Shown: one piece after another, positions 9,395-17,907 of the stretch
How the letters are laid out: each line of letters begins with the position of its first letter
How positions within the stretch are numbered: position 1 is the stretch's first letter
Source of the DNA: Eubacterium sp. OM08-24
Lineage (GTDB): Bacteria; Bacillota; Clostridia; Oscillospirales; Acutalibacteraceae
Length of the DNA stretch: 64,000 bases
Assembly (NCBI RefSeq): GCF_003438075.1
Contig: NZ_QSTA01000005.1
Location: 1 to 64,000 of the forward strand
Direction of reading: 5' to 3'
Made by a program: the position numbers and the translations under genes
The notes under the pieces: model-generated
The model's input: only the letters and a program-made list of their open reading frames with translations
Database searches by the model: none
What the model was told of the DNA's origin: nothing

Positions 9395-10513
9395 TCAGTT
9401 AATGATTGTACGCTCTGTTTCTTTATCAAAGATGTGGAGCTTATCAAGCTCAAAAGCAACCTTAACGCTGTCACCAGGATGAGCAGTTGAAGTAGGCTCA
9501 ACTCTTGCTGTTACAGGGATACCGCCGATATTTACATAGAGGTAAATTTCAGCACCCATAAGCTCTGTAACATCTACATTACATTCAACAACACCGTTGT
9601 CGCTTGTGCACTTAGCGAGGAAATCAGGCTCATCGTGAACGTGCTCAGGACGAATACCGAATACTACTTCCTTGCCTACATATGGATCAAGCACGCCGCC
9701 CTTAGTTTTCTCTGAAGGAACGATAACCTGATACTTGTCAAAGCAAAGTGCATACTCAGAACCAACCTTCTTGAGTGTTGCGTCAATGAAGTTCATCTGA
9801 GGTGAACCGATAAATCCTGCAACGAACATATTGCATGGCATATCGTAGAGGTGCTGAGGAGTATCAACCTGCTGAATGAAACCGTCTTTCATAACAACAA
9901 TTCTTGTACCCATTGTCATAGCCTCTGTCTGGTCATGAGTTACATAGATAAATGTTGTACCAAGTCTCTGATAGAGCTTAGAAATCTCTGTTCTCATCTG
10001 AGCACGAAGCTTAGCATCAAGGTTTGAAAGAGGTTCGTCAAGTAAGAATACCTTAGGATCACGAACGATAGCACGACCGAGGGCAACACGCTGTCTCTGA
10101 CCACCTGAAAGAGCCTTTGGCTTTCTGTCGAGGTACTGCTCAATACCGAGGATACGAGCTGCCTCTTCAACTCTTCTCTTAATTTCGTCCTTTGGAATCT
10201 TGCGGAGCTTAAGACCAAATGCCATATTATCATATACAGTCATATGTGGATAAAGAGCATAGTTCTGGAATACCATTGCGATATCTCTGTCCTTAGGTGC
10301 AACATCGTTAGCGAGCATATCGCCAATGTAAAGTTCACCCTTTGAGATATCCTCAAGACCTGCGATCATACGGAGAGTAGTTGACTTACCGCAACCTGAT
10401 GGTCCTACAAGAATAATAAATTCCTTGTCTGCAATTTCAAGGTTAAAATCTGTTACGGCTGTAACGCCGCCGTCATAGATTTTATAGATGTGTCTTAAAG
10501 ATACATTTGCCAT
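9395..10513 (-). CDS. msmX: ABC transporter ATPase, MsmX/UgpC (CUT1 carbohydrate uptake) family
   Basis: ATP-hydrolysing subunit for carbohydrate importers. The 372-residue protein has Walker A GPSGCGKST, signature LSGGQRQRVALGRA, Walker B VFLLDEPLSN and H-loop YVTHDQTEA in the first 235 residues, then the C-terminal OB/TOBE regulatory domain (GIRPEHV, TELMGAEIYLY) typical of MalK/MsmK. It is transcribed alone with its own terminator. The malE-malF-malG operon at 51-55 kb has no ATPase gene, and in Firmicutes one MsmX commonly serves several importers, so it is the likely partner. Upstream, a 16-bp perfect palindrome (10637-10652) may be an operator. Confidence 0.93.
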   Translation of the reverse strand: MANVSLRHIYKIYDGGVTAVTDFNLEIADKEFIILVGPSGCGKSTTLRMIAGLEDISKGELYIGDMLANDVAPKDRDIAMVFQNYALYPHMTVYDNMAFGLKLRKIPKDEIKRRVEEAARILGIEQYLDRKPKALSGGQRQRVALGRAIVRDPKVFLLDEPLSNLDAKLRAQMRTEISKLYQRLGTTFIYVTHDQTEAMTMGTRIVVMKDGFIQQVDTPQHLYDMPCNMFVAGFIGSPQMNFIDATLKKVGSEYALCFDKYQVIVPSEKTKGGVLDPYVGKEVVFGIRPEHVHDEPDFLAKCTSDNGVVECNVDVTELMGAEIYLYVNIGGIPVTARVEPTSTAHPGDSVKVAFELDKLHIFDKETERTIIN

Positions 10514-10636
10514 TTTTATAAACCTCCAATAATCCGATGAAGCAAAAATCTGAAAATCTATATTGAGAAAATACTGTTTTGCTTTATTACACTTAATAAT
10601 ATATCACTTTTGCGCTTTTTTTACTATACTGATTTT

Positions 10637-10652
10637 GACTAAAATTTTAGTC
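10637..10652. promoter_or_regulatory. Perfect 16-bp palindrome upstream of msmX
   Basis: GACTAAAATTTTAGTC lies about 125 bp upstream of the msmX start, in the msmX/rsuA-family intergenic region. It may be an operator for a regulator of sugar uptake; no regulator gene is adjacent. Confidence 0.4.
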
Positions 10653-10698
10653 GTTATTTTATTTATTTCAGCGACCGGTTAAAAAATGCCCCTCTATT

Positions 10699-11424
10699 TT
10701 AGTGCATTTTGCCCATAAAGATTGACATTTTATCTAATTCCGATAACATTTTACACTCTCCTATGGGCAAATTGCTATCCAAATACAAATCACCTATTGA
10801 TATTCGTTTAAGGTGCACAACATTTTTTCCACATACCGCAAACATTTTCTTTACCTGGTGGAATTTGCCCTCGCAAATAGTAACAACAGCCGTTGTTTTG
10901 CTCGGATCTTCACCGTCAATCTCAAGTTTTGCCGGCATACAGTGCGTACCGTCGGTAAATACTATACCTTTTTCAAAGGCGCTTATCATTTCATCTGTTA
11001 TAATTCCGTCAAGCCGAGCAATATACTTTTTTTCAATATGCTTTTTAGGCGAAAGCATATTATGGGCAAACTCTCCGTCATTTGTTACAATGAGCAAACC
11101 CTCGGTATCCTTGTCAAGCCTGCCTGCCGGAAAAAGTCCGGGGCGCTTAAAATCTTCGGGCAACAGGTCAACAACCGTTTCTGCCCTCTTGTCATTGCTT
11201 GCCGAGAGAACACCGCCCGGTTTATTCATCATAATATACACATATTTACTGTATAAAAGAGGTTGTCCGCTTACGGTAATATCATCTGCCACAGCATTTA
11301 CCTTATGCTGCGGCTGCTTTATGCACTCACCATTTACACACACTGCGCCGTCCTTAATGAGTTTTTGCACATCTTTGCGACTGCCAACATTCTGAGAAAC
11401 CAGAATTTTATCAAGTCTGTCCAT
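10699..11424 (-). CDS. Pseudouridine synthase, RsuA/RluB/E/F family
   Basis: Isomerises a uridine to pseudouridine in ribosomal RNA. N-terminal S4 RNA-binding domain (1-60, MDRLDKILVSQNVGSRKDV.KLI), then the catalytic domain with PAGRLDKDTEGLLIVTNDG, whose Asp is the catalytic residue, and GKFHQVKKMFAVCG near the C-terminus. The length (241 aa) suits RsuA-type small-subunit enzymes (16S U516), but substrate cannot be fixed from sequence reading alone. It follows the small membrane protein gene at 11442 by 17 nt and may be co-transcribed with it. Confidence 0.92.
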   Translation of the reverse strand: MDRLDKILVSQNVGSRKDVQKLIKDGAVCVNGECIKQPQHKVNAVADDITVSGQPLLYSKYVYIMMNKPGGVLSASNDKRAETVVDLLPEDFKRPGLFPAGRLDKDTEGLLIVTNDGEFAHNMLSPKKHIEKKYIARLDGIITDEMISAFEKGIVFTDGTHCMPAKLEIDGEDPSKTTAVVTICEGKFHQVKKMFAVCGKNVVHLKRISIGDLYLDSNLPIGECKMLSELDKMSIFMGKMH

Positions 11425-11441
11425 TTTGCCATCCTTTCTGC

Positions 11442-11888
11442 CTAAATCAAAGGCAGATATTCTTCTCCGTATATACCGCTTGCTATGTGACCGCCGATAA
11501 TGCGGTTTTTATAAACGAGTATCACAGCCTTTTTACCGTTATCAATACTATATGTATATCGTTTTGCCGTTTTGCCTGCGTAACTTAGCAAATCAAATCC
11601 GCTGCTTTTCTGAATTTCGTTATACTCGTCATATACGCTGTTGAAATTTTGCGGAATTACCACTTCGTCAGATGTTTCCTGCCCTGTCTTTAGCTCAAGC
11701 TGTTTAAAAAATCCGAGCCTGTCATCGGCACTGTCTGCTTTTAGAGAATAGATTTTTGAATTTTTTTCAATATTATCCTCTACAGATGTGAAATCTGCAT
11801 TTATAATTACCAAAAATGCGGTAATTACAGTGAGAACAGCGGTCAATGCAATTATAAATCGTTTCTTTTTTAATCGTAAAACAAACAT
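11442..11888 (-). CDS. Small membrane-anchored protein, DUF4830-like
   Basis: A 148-residue protein with one N-terminal membrane anchor (about 8-32, RFIIALTAVLTVITAFLVII) and an external domain. The segment VVIPQNFNSVYDEYNEIQKS followed by GFDL..YAGK and the C-terminal VLVYKNRIIGGHIASG resembles the DUF4830 pattern common in Clostridia; function unknown. RBS GGAGGTTTTGAA lies ahead of ATG 11888. Upstream of the pseudouridine synthase gene in the same direction. Confidence 0.75.
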   Translation of the reverse strand: MFVLRLKKKRFIIALTAVLTVITAFLVIINADFTSVEDNIEKNSKIYSLKADSADDRLGFFKQLELKTGQETSDEVVIPQNFNSVYDEYNEIQKSSGFDLLSYAGKTAKRYTYSIDNGKKAVILVYKNRIIGGHIASGIYGEEYLPLI

Positions 11889-11944
11889 TTCAAAACCTCC
11901 ATATACCTTACATATGTATATGAAAGTTTACGGCTTAAATTGCA

Positions 11945-12601
11945 CTAAATTAAATCATAAATTTCAAGCGGAGTGTCGGCAAAAACTTTTCCGCCTGCCT
12001 CTATCATTTTGTCAATGTCACCATAGCCGTAATTTGCGCCGACAAAATCAATGCCCGTCTGCACAGCGCCCTTTGTGTCAAAGAAAGTGTCACCGATAAT
12101 CACCGCATTTTCTCTGTCTTTTTCAAGGGTAGTGCCAAGCGCTTTAAGAGCATACGGAATAAGGTCTTTTTTGTCCTTTCTGTCGCCCTCAAGGTTTGAA
12201 CCGCAAACGGCATCAAAATACCGAGAAAGTCCGAGAATGTCAATGATCTCCTTTGCAAACTGCTCGTATTTTGACGAACACACAGCAATTTTCTTGCCGT
12301 CCGCCTTAATTTTAGCGAGCAATTCTTCAACGTCGTCATATGCGGTGTTTACAAACTTTCCCTTTGTGTTGTAAATTTCTCTGTAAACCTCAACCCCACG
12401 CACACTCTCCTCTTTTGAAAAGTGGCATACATTCAAAAATGTATCAAGGAGCGGCGGGCCTATATATAATGTATAATCGCTAAGATCGGGCACGGGTTTT
12501 CCCATTTCTTTTATTGCATTTTCAAGGGAATATCTTATACCCTCAGCGCTTTTGCTTATAGTGCCGTCAAGGTCAAAAAGTATGTACTCGTGCTTAACCA
12601 T
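11945..12601 (-). CDS. HAD-family hydrolase, phosphoglycolate phosphatase-like
   Basis: Predicted cytoplasmic phosphatase of the HAD superfamily subclass I. Motif I is FDLDGTI near the N-terminus, motif II is VCSSK around residue 110, and motif IV is VIIGDTFFDTKGA; a helical cap lies between residues 15 and 85. The substrate is not evident (phosphoglycolate, pyrophosphate and nucleotides are all used by relatives). Start ATG 12601 gives the family-like beginning MVKHEYILFD; an alternative ATG at 12613 sits directly on the GGCGG and lacks spacing. It overlaps the thioesterase gene by 8 nt, suggesting translational coupling. Confidence 0.88.
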   Translation of the reverse strand: MVKHEYILFDLDGTISKSAEGIRYSLENAIKEMGKPVPDLSDYTLYIGPPLLDTFLNVCHFSKEESVRGVEVYREIYNTKGKFVNTAYDDVEELLAKIKADGKKIAVCSSKYEQFAKEIIDILGLSRYFDAVCGSNLEGDRKDKKDLIPYALKALGTTLEKDRENAVIIGDTFFDTKGAVQTGIDFVGANYGYGDIDKMIEAGGKVFADTPLEIYDLI

Positions 12602-12980
12602 TGAATTTTTCATCCGCCTTTTTTTGGAATTTATCTGCTTTTACGCTCACTCTTGTGTGAGTACCCTTTGCAATTATTCCTTTTGCGTCACTTGCACTTA
12701 CTTCAAAATTAAAAAATCTTCCGTCATTTTCCTTTAATACAGCCGTTGCGGAAATTTCTGCACCGAGCGGAGTAGGACTTGTGTGTTCTATTGAAATAGC
12801 AGTACCCACTGTTGTAAGCTCATCGTTATTTAAAATTTCCTCGCAAAGCTCAAAAGCCGCATTTTCCATAAGAGCCACTACGGCAGGAGTAGCAAGCACT
12901 GCAAGTCCGCCGCTGCCCATTGATACTGCAAGCTGTTCTTCTTCTACTTTTATTGATTTTGTAAGAGTTTTTTCTTCCAT
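12594..12980 (-). CDS. Hotdog-fold thioesterase, FlK (fluoroacetyl-CoA thioesterase)-like
   Basis: A 128-residue hotdog protein. The pattern TPAVVALMENAAFE in the first third, IEHTSPTPLGAEI in the middle and FEVSASDAKGIIAKGTHTRVSV at the end is that of the FlK-like/YbgC-related thioesterases found throughout Clostridia, presumably hydrolysing a small acyl-CoA. ATG 12980 with GGAAAGGTGA upstream is chosen; an extension of 21 codons upstream has no RBS. Divergent from ychF, with about 115 bp between starts. Confidence 0.82.
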   Translation of the reverse strand: MEEKTLTKSIKVEEEQLAVSMGSGGLAVLATPAVVALMENAAFELCEEILNNDELTTVGTAISIEHTSPTPLGAEISATAVLKENDGRFFNFEVSASDAKGIIAKGTHTRVSVKADKFQKKADEKFNG

Positions 12981-13096
12981 AATAATCACCTTTCCCTGTT
13001 GTCTATCACGAAAAATTGTGATATACTTATTATTATGATACAATAAAAATATTGATTAGGCAAGTATGCCAATTAATTTTTGAGGAGTAAAAGATA

Positions 13097-14191
13097 ATGA
13101 AATTAGGCATTGTAGGTTTACCTAATGTTGGTAAAAGCACACTTTTTAACGCAATCACAAACGCAGGCGCTCAGAGTGCAAACTATCCGTTCTGTACAAT
13201 CGAGCCGAATGTCGGTGTTGTAGCAGTTCCCGATAAGCGTCTTGACAAATTAGCAGAAATGTATGACCCGGACAAATACACCCCTGCATCAATCGAATTT
13301 GTTGACATTGCAGGCCTTGTAAAGGGTGCATCAAAGGGCGAGGGCCTTGGCAACAAGTTCCTTTCAAACATTCGTGAGTGTGACGCAATCGTTCATGTTG
13401 TTCGTTGCTTTGAAAATGATGACATTATTCATGTAGAGGGTTCTATTGACCCTGCAAGAGATATTGAAACTATCAATCTTGAGCTTATTTTGTCTGATGT
13501 TGAAATGCTTGAGCGTAAAATTGACAGAACACAAAAGATGCTCAAGGGCGACAAAAAATATCAGAAAGACATTGATTTTTACAAACGAGTTCTTGAGGCA
13601 CTTGAGGCAGGCAAGCCTGCACGAAGTGTAGAGTGTGACGATGACGAGGCACTTTTGCTCTCTGATGTGGCATTGCTCACAACAAAGCCTGTAATTTATG
13701 CCGCAAATATGAGCGAGGATGATTTTTCAAACGGTCTTGATACTAACGAAGGTTACAAGGCAGTTCAGAAGATTGCCGCCGAGGAAAAGGCAGGCGTTCT
13801 CCCTATTTGCGCTGAAATTGAGGCAGAAATCGTAGAAATGGATAAGGAAGAAAAAGAGCTTTTCCTTTCCGATATGGGACTTGAGCAGAGCGGTCTTGAC
13901 AGACTTATCAGCGAGTGCTACTCACTCCTCGGTCTTATCTCTTACCTTACAGCAGGCAAGCAGGAAGTAAGAGCATGGACAATTAAGAAAGGCACGAAAG
14001 CTCCACAAGCGGCAGGTAAAATTCACACAGACTTTGAGCGTGGATTTATTCGTGCCGAAGTTATTGCATATGATGACCTTATCGCCTGCGGCAGTATGAC
14101 AGCGGCAAAAGAAAAAGGTCTTGTTCGCAGCGAGGGCAAAGAATATGTTATGAAAGACGGAGATGTAGTTCTTTTCAGATTCAATGTATAA
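13097..14191 (+). CDS. ychF: Ribosome-binding ATPase/GTPase YchF
   Basis: Obg-related P-loop NTPase that binds ribosomes and prefers ATP. The start (TGAGGAG, then ATG at 13097) gives MKLGIVGLPNVGKSTLFNAI with the G1 motif; G3 is FVDIAGLVKGASKGEGLGNKFL, and a helical coiled insert (about 125-160) and C-terminal TGS domain (from about 280, LISYLTAGKQEVRAWTIKKG) follow. The 364-residue length is standard. A hairpin follows immediately, suggesting a single-gene transcript. Confidence 0.96.
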   Translation: MKLGIVGLPNVGKSTLFNAITNAGAQSANYPFCTIEPNVGVVAVPDKRLDKLAEMYDPDKYTPASIEFVDIAGLVKGASKGEGLGNKFLSNIRECDAIVHVVRCFENDDIIHVEGSIDPARDIETINLELILSDVEMLERKIDRTQKMLKGDKKYQKDIDFYKRVLEALEAGKPARSVECDDDEALLLSDVALLTTKPVIYAANMSEDDFSNGLDTNEGYKAVQKIAAEEKAGVLPICAEIEAEIVEMDKEEKELFLSDMGLEQSGLDRLISECYSLLGLISYLTAGKQEVRAWTIKKGTKAPQAAGKIHTDFERGFIRAEVIAYDDLIACGSMTAAKEKGLVRSEGKEYVMKDGDVVLFRFNV

Positions 14192-14217
14192 TTGCTTATT
14201 ATTAATTATAAAAATTC

Positions 14218-14247
14218 AGCCACCGTTTTTTGCGGTGGCTTTGTTGT
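14218..14247 (+). terminator. Terminator-like hairpin after ychF
   Basis: AGCCACCG/CGGTGGCT stem with a T-rich loop followed by TTGTTGT, 27 nt after the ychF stop. The next gene starts 11 nt later, so some read-through may serve it. Confidence 0.65.
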
Positions 14248-14257
14248 AGGTGAAACA

Positions 14258-15307
14258 ATGGAAATCAATAAAAATTATATATGGAATTATCTTAAAAATT
14301 CCGATTTACCGATTATTCTTTACGGAATGGGTGACGGTGCAGACAAAGTTCTGTCCGCTTTTAAAAAATACGGAATAACCGCAAGCGGCGTTATGGCGAG
14401 CGATGATTTTGTAAGAGGTCAGAGTTTTCACGAATTTACGGTAAAAAAGCTAAGTGACTTTGAAAATGAGTATTCAGATTTTATAATTGCACTTTGCTTT
14501 GCCACTCAACTGCCCGATGTTATGCAAAATATTTTTGAAATTGCCAAAAAGCATAAAGTGATAGTTCCGAGTGTGCCGGCATTCGGCGAGGTTTTGTTTG
14601 ACGAGAAATTTATGAGTGATAACAACGATAGCATAAAAAGCGCTCGAAATTTGCTTGCCGATGATTTATCAAAAAAAGTTTTTGACAATATTCTTGAATT
14701 TTACAAAACAGGCGAGCTTACCCTGCTCGATGACATTACTACCGACAAAGACGAAGCTTTTTCTCTCCTTTCCCTCGGCGAAAGCGAAACCTATGTTGAC
14801 CTTGGTGCATACAACGGCGATACCATTGACGAGTTTTTGCATTACACAAACGGAAAATACAAGCACATAACCGCACTTGAGCCAAACGCAAAGAATTACA
14901 GCAAATTACAGCTGCATTGCGCAGATATGAAAAACCTTGAGCTTTGGCAGCTTGGAGCATACAGTCACAACACAACGCTTTGCTTTAACAACAAAGCAGG
15001 CAGAAACAGTGCAATAGTCAGCGAGAGCAGCACCAAAACACCCGTTGCCGCCGTTGACACAATTTTGTGCGGCAGAGCCGCCACCTATGTTAAGGCTGAT
15101 GTTGAGGGTGCTGACTTTGAAACAATTTTGGGTATGAAAAATACGCTGAAAATGTTTAAGCCAAAGCTCAACTTTTCAGCGTATCATAGATTTGAAGATA
15201 TTTTCAGACTGCCGCTTTTGATTTCGGGAATAAATACTGAATACAAAATATATTTGCGGCATCATCCGTACATTCCTGCGTGGGATACTAATCTCTATTG
15301 CATTTAA
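14258..15307 (+). CDS. FkbM-family methyltransferase with N-terminal Rossmann-like domain
   Basis: Predicted SAM-dependent methyltransferase. ATG 14258 with AGGTG upstream is chosen, since the frame upstream runs through the ychF terminator. Residues 1-130 form a nucleotide-binding-like unit (PIILYGMGDGADKVLSAF, then a VIVPSVPAFGE strand). The FkbM domain follows from about 185 with ETYVDLGAYNGDTIDEFL (SAM motif I), ITALEPNAKNY and VKADVEGADFETILG, the family hallmark. FkbM enzymes methylate sugars or macrolide-type hydroxyls; no glycan cluster is nearby so the substrate is unknown. Ends convergently, overlapping the next gene by 4 nt. Confidence 0.85.
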   Translation: MEINKNYIWNYLKNSDLPIILYGMGDGADKVLSAFKKYGITASGVMASDDFVRGQSFHEFTVKKLSDFENEYSDFIIALCFATQLPDVMQNIFEIAKKHKVIVPSVPAFGEVLFDEKFMSDNNDSIKSARNLLADDLSKKVFDNILEFYKTGELTLLDDITTDKDEAFSLLSLGESETYVDLGAYNGDTIDEFLHYTNGKYKHITALEPNAKNYSKLQLHCADMKNLELWQLGAYSHNTTLCFNNKAGRNSAIVSESSTKTPVAAVDTILCGRAATYVKADVEGADFETILGMKNTLKMFKPKLNFSAYHRFEDIFRLPLLISGINTEYKIYLRHHPYIPAWDTNLYCI

Positions 15308-15891
15308 TTATTTTTTGAAGAACCGAATTCATTTAATATATCATCAATTTCGCTTTCATCGGCTACTTTGTCGGTGGAAGCGTATTTGCTGTAATCAAAA
15401 TCATCGTCGTCATCATTTAAATCGTATGTTGTTTCTACAGCTTTCGGTGTTTCTGCCTCGGCAGCCTTTTCATTTACAAATTCTTCGTTTCTGCGCTTTG
15501 CCTCAAGCAATCTTTCCTCAGCCTCTGCCTCTGCCTCTGCCTCTGCCTTTTTGCGCTTGTCGCCAAAAGCAATGTCGCCTACAAACAAACCGAAAATACC
15601 CGAAATAAGGTAAGCTACCAAAAGAATTATATTGGTAAGCTGAAAACCGCCGTTGTAAATAAGCATACTTGGAATAAACACAACAGGAGCAATAAGCGTA
15701 AACAAAAAGTCCATTCCGTACTTAGAGCAATACATGGCCGCACAAACTATTGCTGTTGCTGGGAAAATAAAGTAATATGCCACTGTTGAAAATCCCTGCA
15801 TTGACTTTGAAATAAAAATAATAGGAACAAGCAAATAAACCAAAAGGATTACCACACCATATGGCAAATATTTTTTAACTAAACCGTTCAT
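15304..15891 (-). CDS. Membrane protein of unknown function with charged repeat tail
   Basis: A 195-residue protein. The first 110 residues contain four hydrophobic segments (about 8-28, 35-55, 60-80, 85-108). They are followed by a charged cytoplasmic tail starting with an AEAEAEAEAEE run, produced by a perfect hexanucleotide repeat (CTCTGC units near 15519-15548) that could vary in length by slippage. The tail continues into an acidic stretch DDDDDFDYSKYA. I do not recognise a family. It overlaps the FkbM gene convergently by 4 nt. Confidence 0.72.
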   Translation of the reverse strand: MNGLVKKYLPYGVVILLVYLLVPIIFISKSMQGFSTVAYYFIFPATAIVCAAMYCSKYGMDFLFTLIAPVVFIPSMLIYNGGFQLTNIILLVAYLISGIFGLFVGDIAFGDKRKKAEAEAEAEAEERLLEAKRRNEEFVNEKAAEAETPKAVETTYDLNDDDDDFDYSKYASTDKVADESEIDDILNEFGSSKNN

Positions 15892-15990
15892 AATAACCTC
15901 CGAAATAATATATTATAATACTCATACTATTATAACTAAATTTCATAAAAAATCAAGAAGATATGCAATATTTGTTGCTTTGCATTAAAA

Positions 15991-16020
15991 AACGAGGCTT
16001 AAACTAAGCCCCGTTTTTAT
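15991..16020 (-). terminator. Terminator of the zinc-ribbon membrane protein gene
   Basis: ACGAGGCTTA/TAAGCCCCGT arms with a short AAC loop, with A/T runs on both sides, so it could act in both directions; it lies 11 nt after the stop codon at 16031. Confidence 0.75.
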
Positions 16021-16030
16021 TTTTCGTAAA

Positions 16031-17467
16031 TTACTTGAGTCCTTCAGTAATTTCTTCGTTATAATCAGCCTTCTGTGCAACTACCAAATCATTATACATA
16101 GCCGACTTATCTGTGTAACCCTTTACAGAACTAAAGTAAGAATACTTGAGTGTTGTTTCACCCTCAATTGACGCATACTTTGTATCTACATACTGAGTTC
16201 CGTCAGCGTACTCTATAATGTCAGCGTATCTTACAGGGAAATAAACAGTAGTTTCATCAAACTGCTTTTTCTCCTCGTTGCTCTTCACCTTGCCGCTGTA
16301 AATAACATAAACCTGATTTGTACCGTTAAAGCTCCATGAATTATCAACTTTTTCTGTAAGGAAATATGTGCCCTCAAATTTAAGATCCGACACACCTATA
16401 TATTTGCTGTCGCCTGCAAAATATGAATTAATAACATCTTCTGTCTGCTTTTTCATAGTAGACATAGTATCGTCTGAAATATCAGCTGCCTTATCAATAT
16501 ATTTGTCTACATCAGAGCAGGTATAATCTTTAGATGTAGCTGTAAATGCGTAACCGTAGTCTTCAACAAAATATTCCGGGTTATTAGATACAGTAACAGT
16601 AACTGTATCGCCTACTTTTATACCGTAGCTCTTGCTTAAATCGAAATAGATATTTGAGTAAACATCATCAGTTTTTGTTTTAACAACCTCAGCGCTTATA
16701 TTAGGTGAAGTACCTGTAAAGTCAACTCTAATGCCATCAAATGGGTCTATTTTTTTAACCTCTTTAAGTCCCTCAACAGTGTATTCTGTCGGTTCGCCTA
16801 CATATTCGATTTTGAATTTTGCGGCTGCCTCATTATCAAATTCAAAACTTACAGTAACAGTGTCGCCGTTTGAAAGCTCGCTGTTTTTGTCAAGGCTGTA
16901 ATCAAGGCTGTCTATCATATCATAGTAGTAAGACAATAAATTGTTTGCACCCTCTGACATATAAACCTTTTTAAATGAAGATGATGCTTTCTGCAAATCC
17001 TCAAAATATTTATCAGAATCAAAATCAATAGACGCTCTGCCATATGTATCGTAGCCGTCATATTCAATATTAATATAATCGTTAAGGTTAATTTTTGTTT
17101 TGTGATTTACCACAAGAACAGCAGCTACAACTATGATAGCAACCAAAGCACACGCACCGCCGATAATACCAATAAGCATCTTTTTATTTTTCGGCTTTTT
17201 AGGCTGCATAGCAGGAGCGTAATTCATATTTTGCTGTGTGTAATTCTGAGCCTGAAAGTTTGGCTGAGGCACTTCATTGTTTGCCTGAGGTACTGTATTA
17301 TTCTGCTGAGGCTCTGTGTTCTGCTGATTCTGAACAGGCTGAGTAAACTGAGCCTGCCGATTTGAATTTTCTTCAGCCTTTGGCTGCGCTGCCTGAACAT
17401 TTGTTCCGCAAAAAATACAGAATTTGCTGTCATCGTTAATTTCTTTCTTACAATTAGGGCAATTCAT
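16031..17467 (-). CDS. Zinc-ribbon, single-pass membrane protein with large extracellular region
   Basis: A 478-residue protein of unknown function. The N-terminus MNCPNCKKEINDDSKFCIFCG is a double-CxxC zinc ribbon. A Gln/Asn/Pro-rich linker (about 28-92) leads to one transmembrane helix (about 95-118, MLIGIIGGACALVAIIVV). The remainder (120-478) is predicted to be extracellular, with beta-rich repeats in which KNSELSNGDTVTVSFEF and YGIKVGDTVTVTVSN are similar, suggesting two tandem copies of one domain. Such zinc-ribbon/TM/extracytoplasmic proteins are abundant in Clostridia, but their role is not known. Monocistronic with its own terminator. Confidence 0.8.
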   Translation of the reverse strand: MNCPNCKKEINDDSKFCIFCGTNVQAAQPKAEENSNRQAQFTQPVQNQQNTEPQQNNTVPQANNEVPQPNFQAQNYTQQNMNYAPAMQPKKPKNKKMLIGIIGGACALVAIIVVAAVLVVNHKTKINLNDYINIEYDGYDTYGRASIDFDSDKYFEDLQKASSSFKKVYMSEGANNLLSYYYDMIDSLDYSLDKNSELSNGDTVTVSFEFDNEAAAKFKIEYVGEPTEYTVEGLKEVKKIDPFDGIRVDFTGTSPNISAEVVKTKTDDVYSNIYFDLSKSYGIKVGDTVTVTVSNNPEYFVEDYGYAFTATSKDYTCSDVDKYIDKAADISDDTMSTMKKQTEDVINSYFAGDSKYIGVSDLKFEGTYFLTEKVDNSWSFNGTNQVYVIYSGKVKSNEEKKQFDETTVYFPVRYADIIEYADGTQYVDTKYASIEGETTLKYSYFSSVKGYTDKSAMYNDLVVAQKADYNEEITEGLK

Positions 17468-17672
17468 TTCATATCCACCTTCCTATTATTAAAAAATATT
17501 AAAAAATGTGTTATTCACATTTTCATCACATAAAATTATACTATTGTAAACAAAAAAAGTCAACAACAATTCAAAATAACCGATAGCAAAATACTAACAA
17601 ATATTTATCTTTTCAAGTGAAACACATATATTGTAATTCTACAAAAATGCTAATAATAATTCTTTTAAATTA

Positions 17673-17701
17673 TTGACAACAAATACAAAATAAATTAAAA
17701 T
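17673..17701 (+). promoter_or_regulatory. Promoter of the mgtE leader transcript
   Basis: TTGACA (17673-17678) and TAAAAT (17696-17701) with 17-bp spacing; a transcript from here would have a leader of about 200 nt before mgtE. Confidence 0.7.
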
Positions 17702-17744
17702 AAATATGTATGGAATTTTATGTTCCGCTAATATAATTTTTAGA

Positions 17745-17893
17745 AATTGGGGTGAAAAATTAATGGACGCAGACGGTAATAAAGGCGCAGTACCTGGGCG
17801 AAGTTGTAACAGACAAAATGACCGCAGCTGCGTTCGTTTTTTGTCGCTCATAAAATAAACTGAATATGGTGCTCGTCTTTACTCCCTAAAAGA
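17745..17893 (+). ncRNA. Structured 5' leader of mgtE, probable cis-regulatory RNA of unassigned class
   Basis: Between promoter and mgtE the leader folds into a closing stem GACGCAG/CTGCGTTC (from 17765 and ending near 17836) enclosing an inner GGT/ACC pairing and a TTGT-AACAG-ACAA hairpin. The 3' arm of the closing stem is followed directly by GTTTTTTG, the form of an intrinsic terminator. GGGGTGAA near 17749 can pair with TTTACTCCC near 17884, just upstream of the mgtE RBS. Mg transporters in Clostridia are often under M-box control, but I do not see the conserved M-box sequence blocks; an ion-responsive class such as the DUF1646 (sodium) type should be tested. Confidence 0.55.
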
Positions 17894-17907
17894 CTAAAGG
17901 AGGAAAG

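Noticed and set aside
10709..11395. Long plus-strand frame opposite the pseudouridine synthase gene
   Set aside because: Antisense shadow of a clear RsuA-family gene; no homology or initiation signal.
17745..17893. M-box riboswitch ahead of mgtE
   Set aside because: Expected from context, but the conserved M-box blocks are not found; kept only as an unassigned structured leader.
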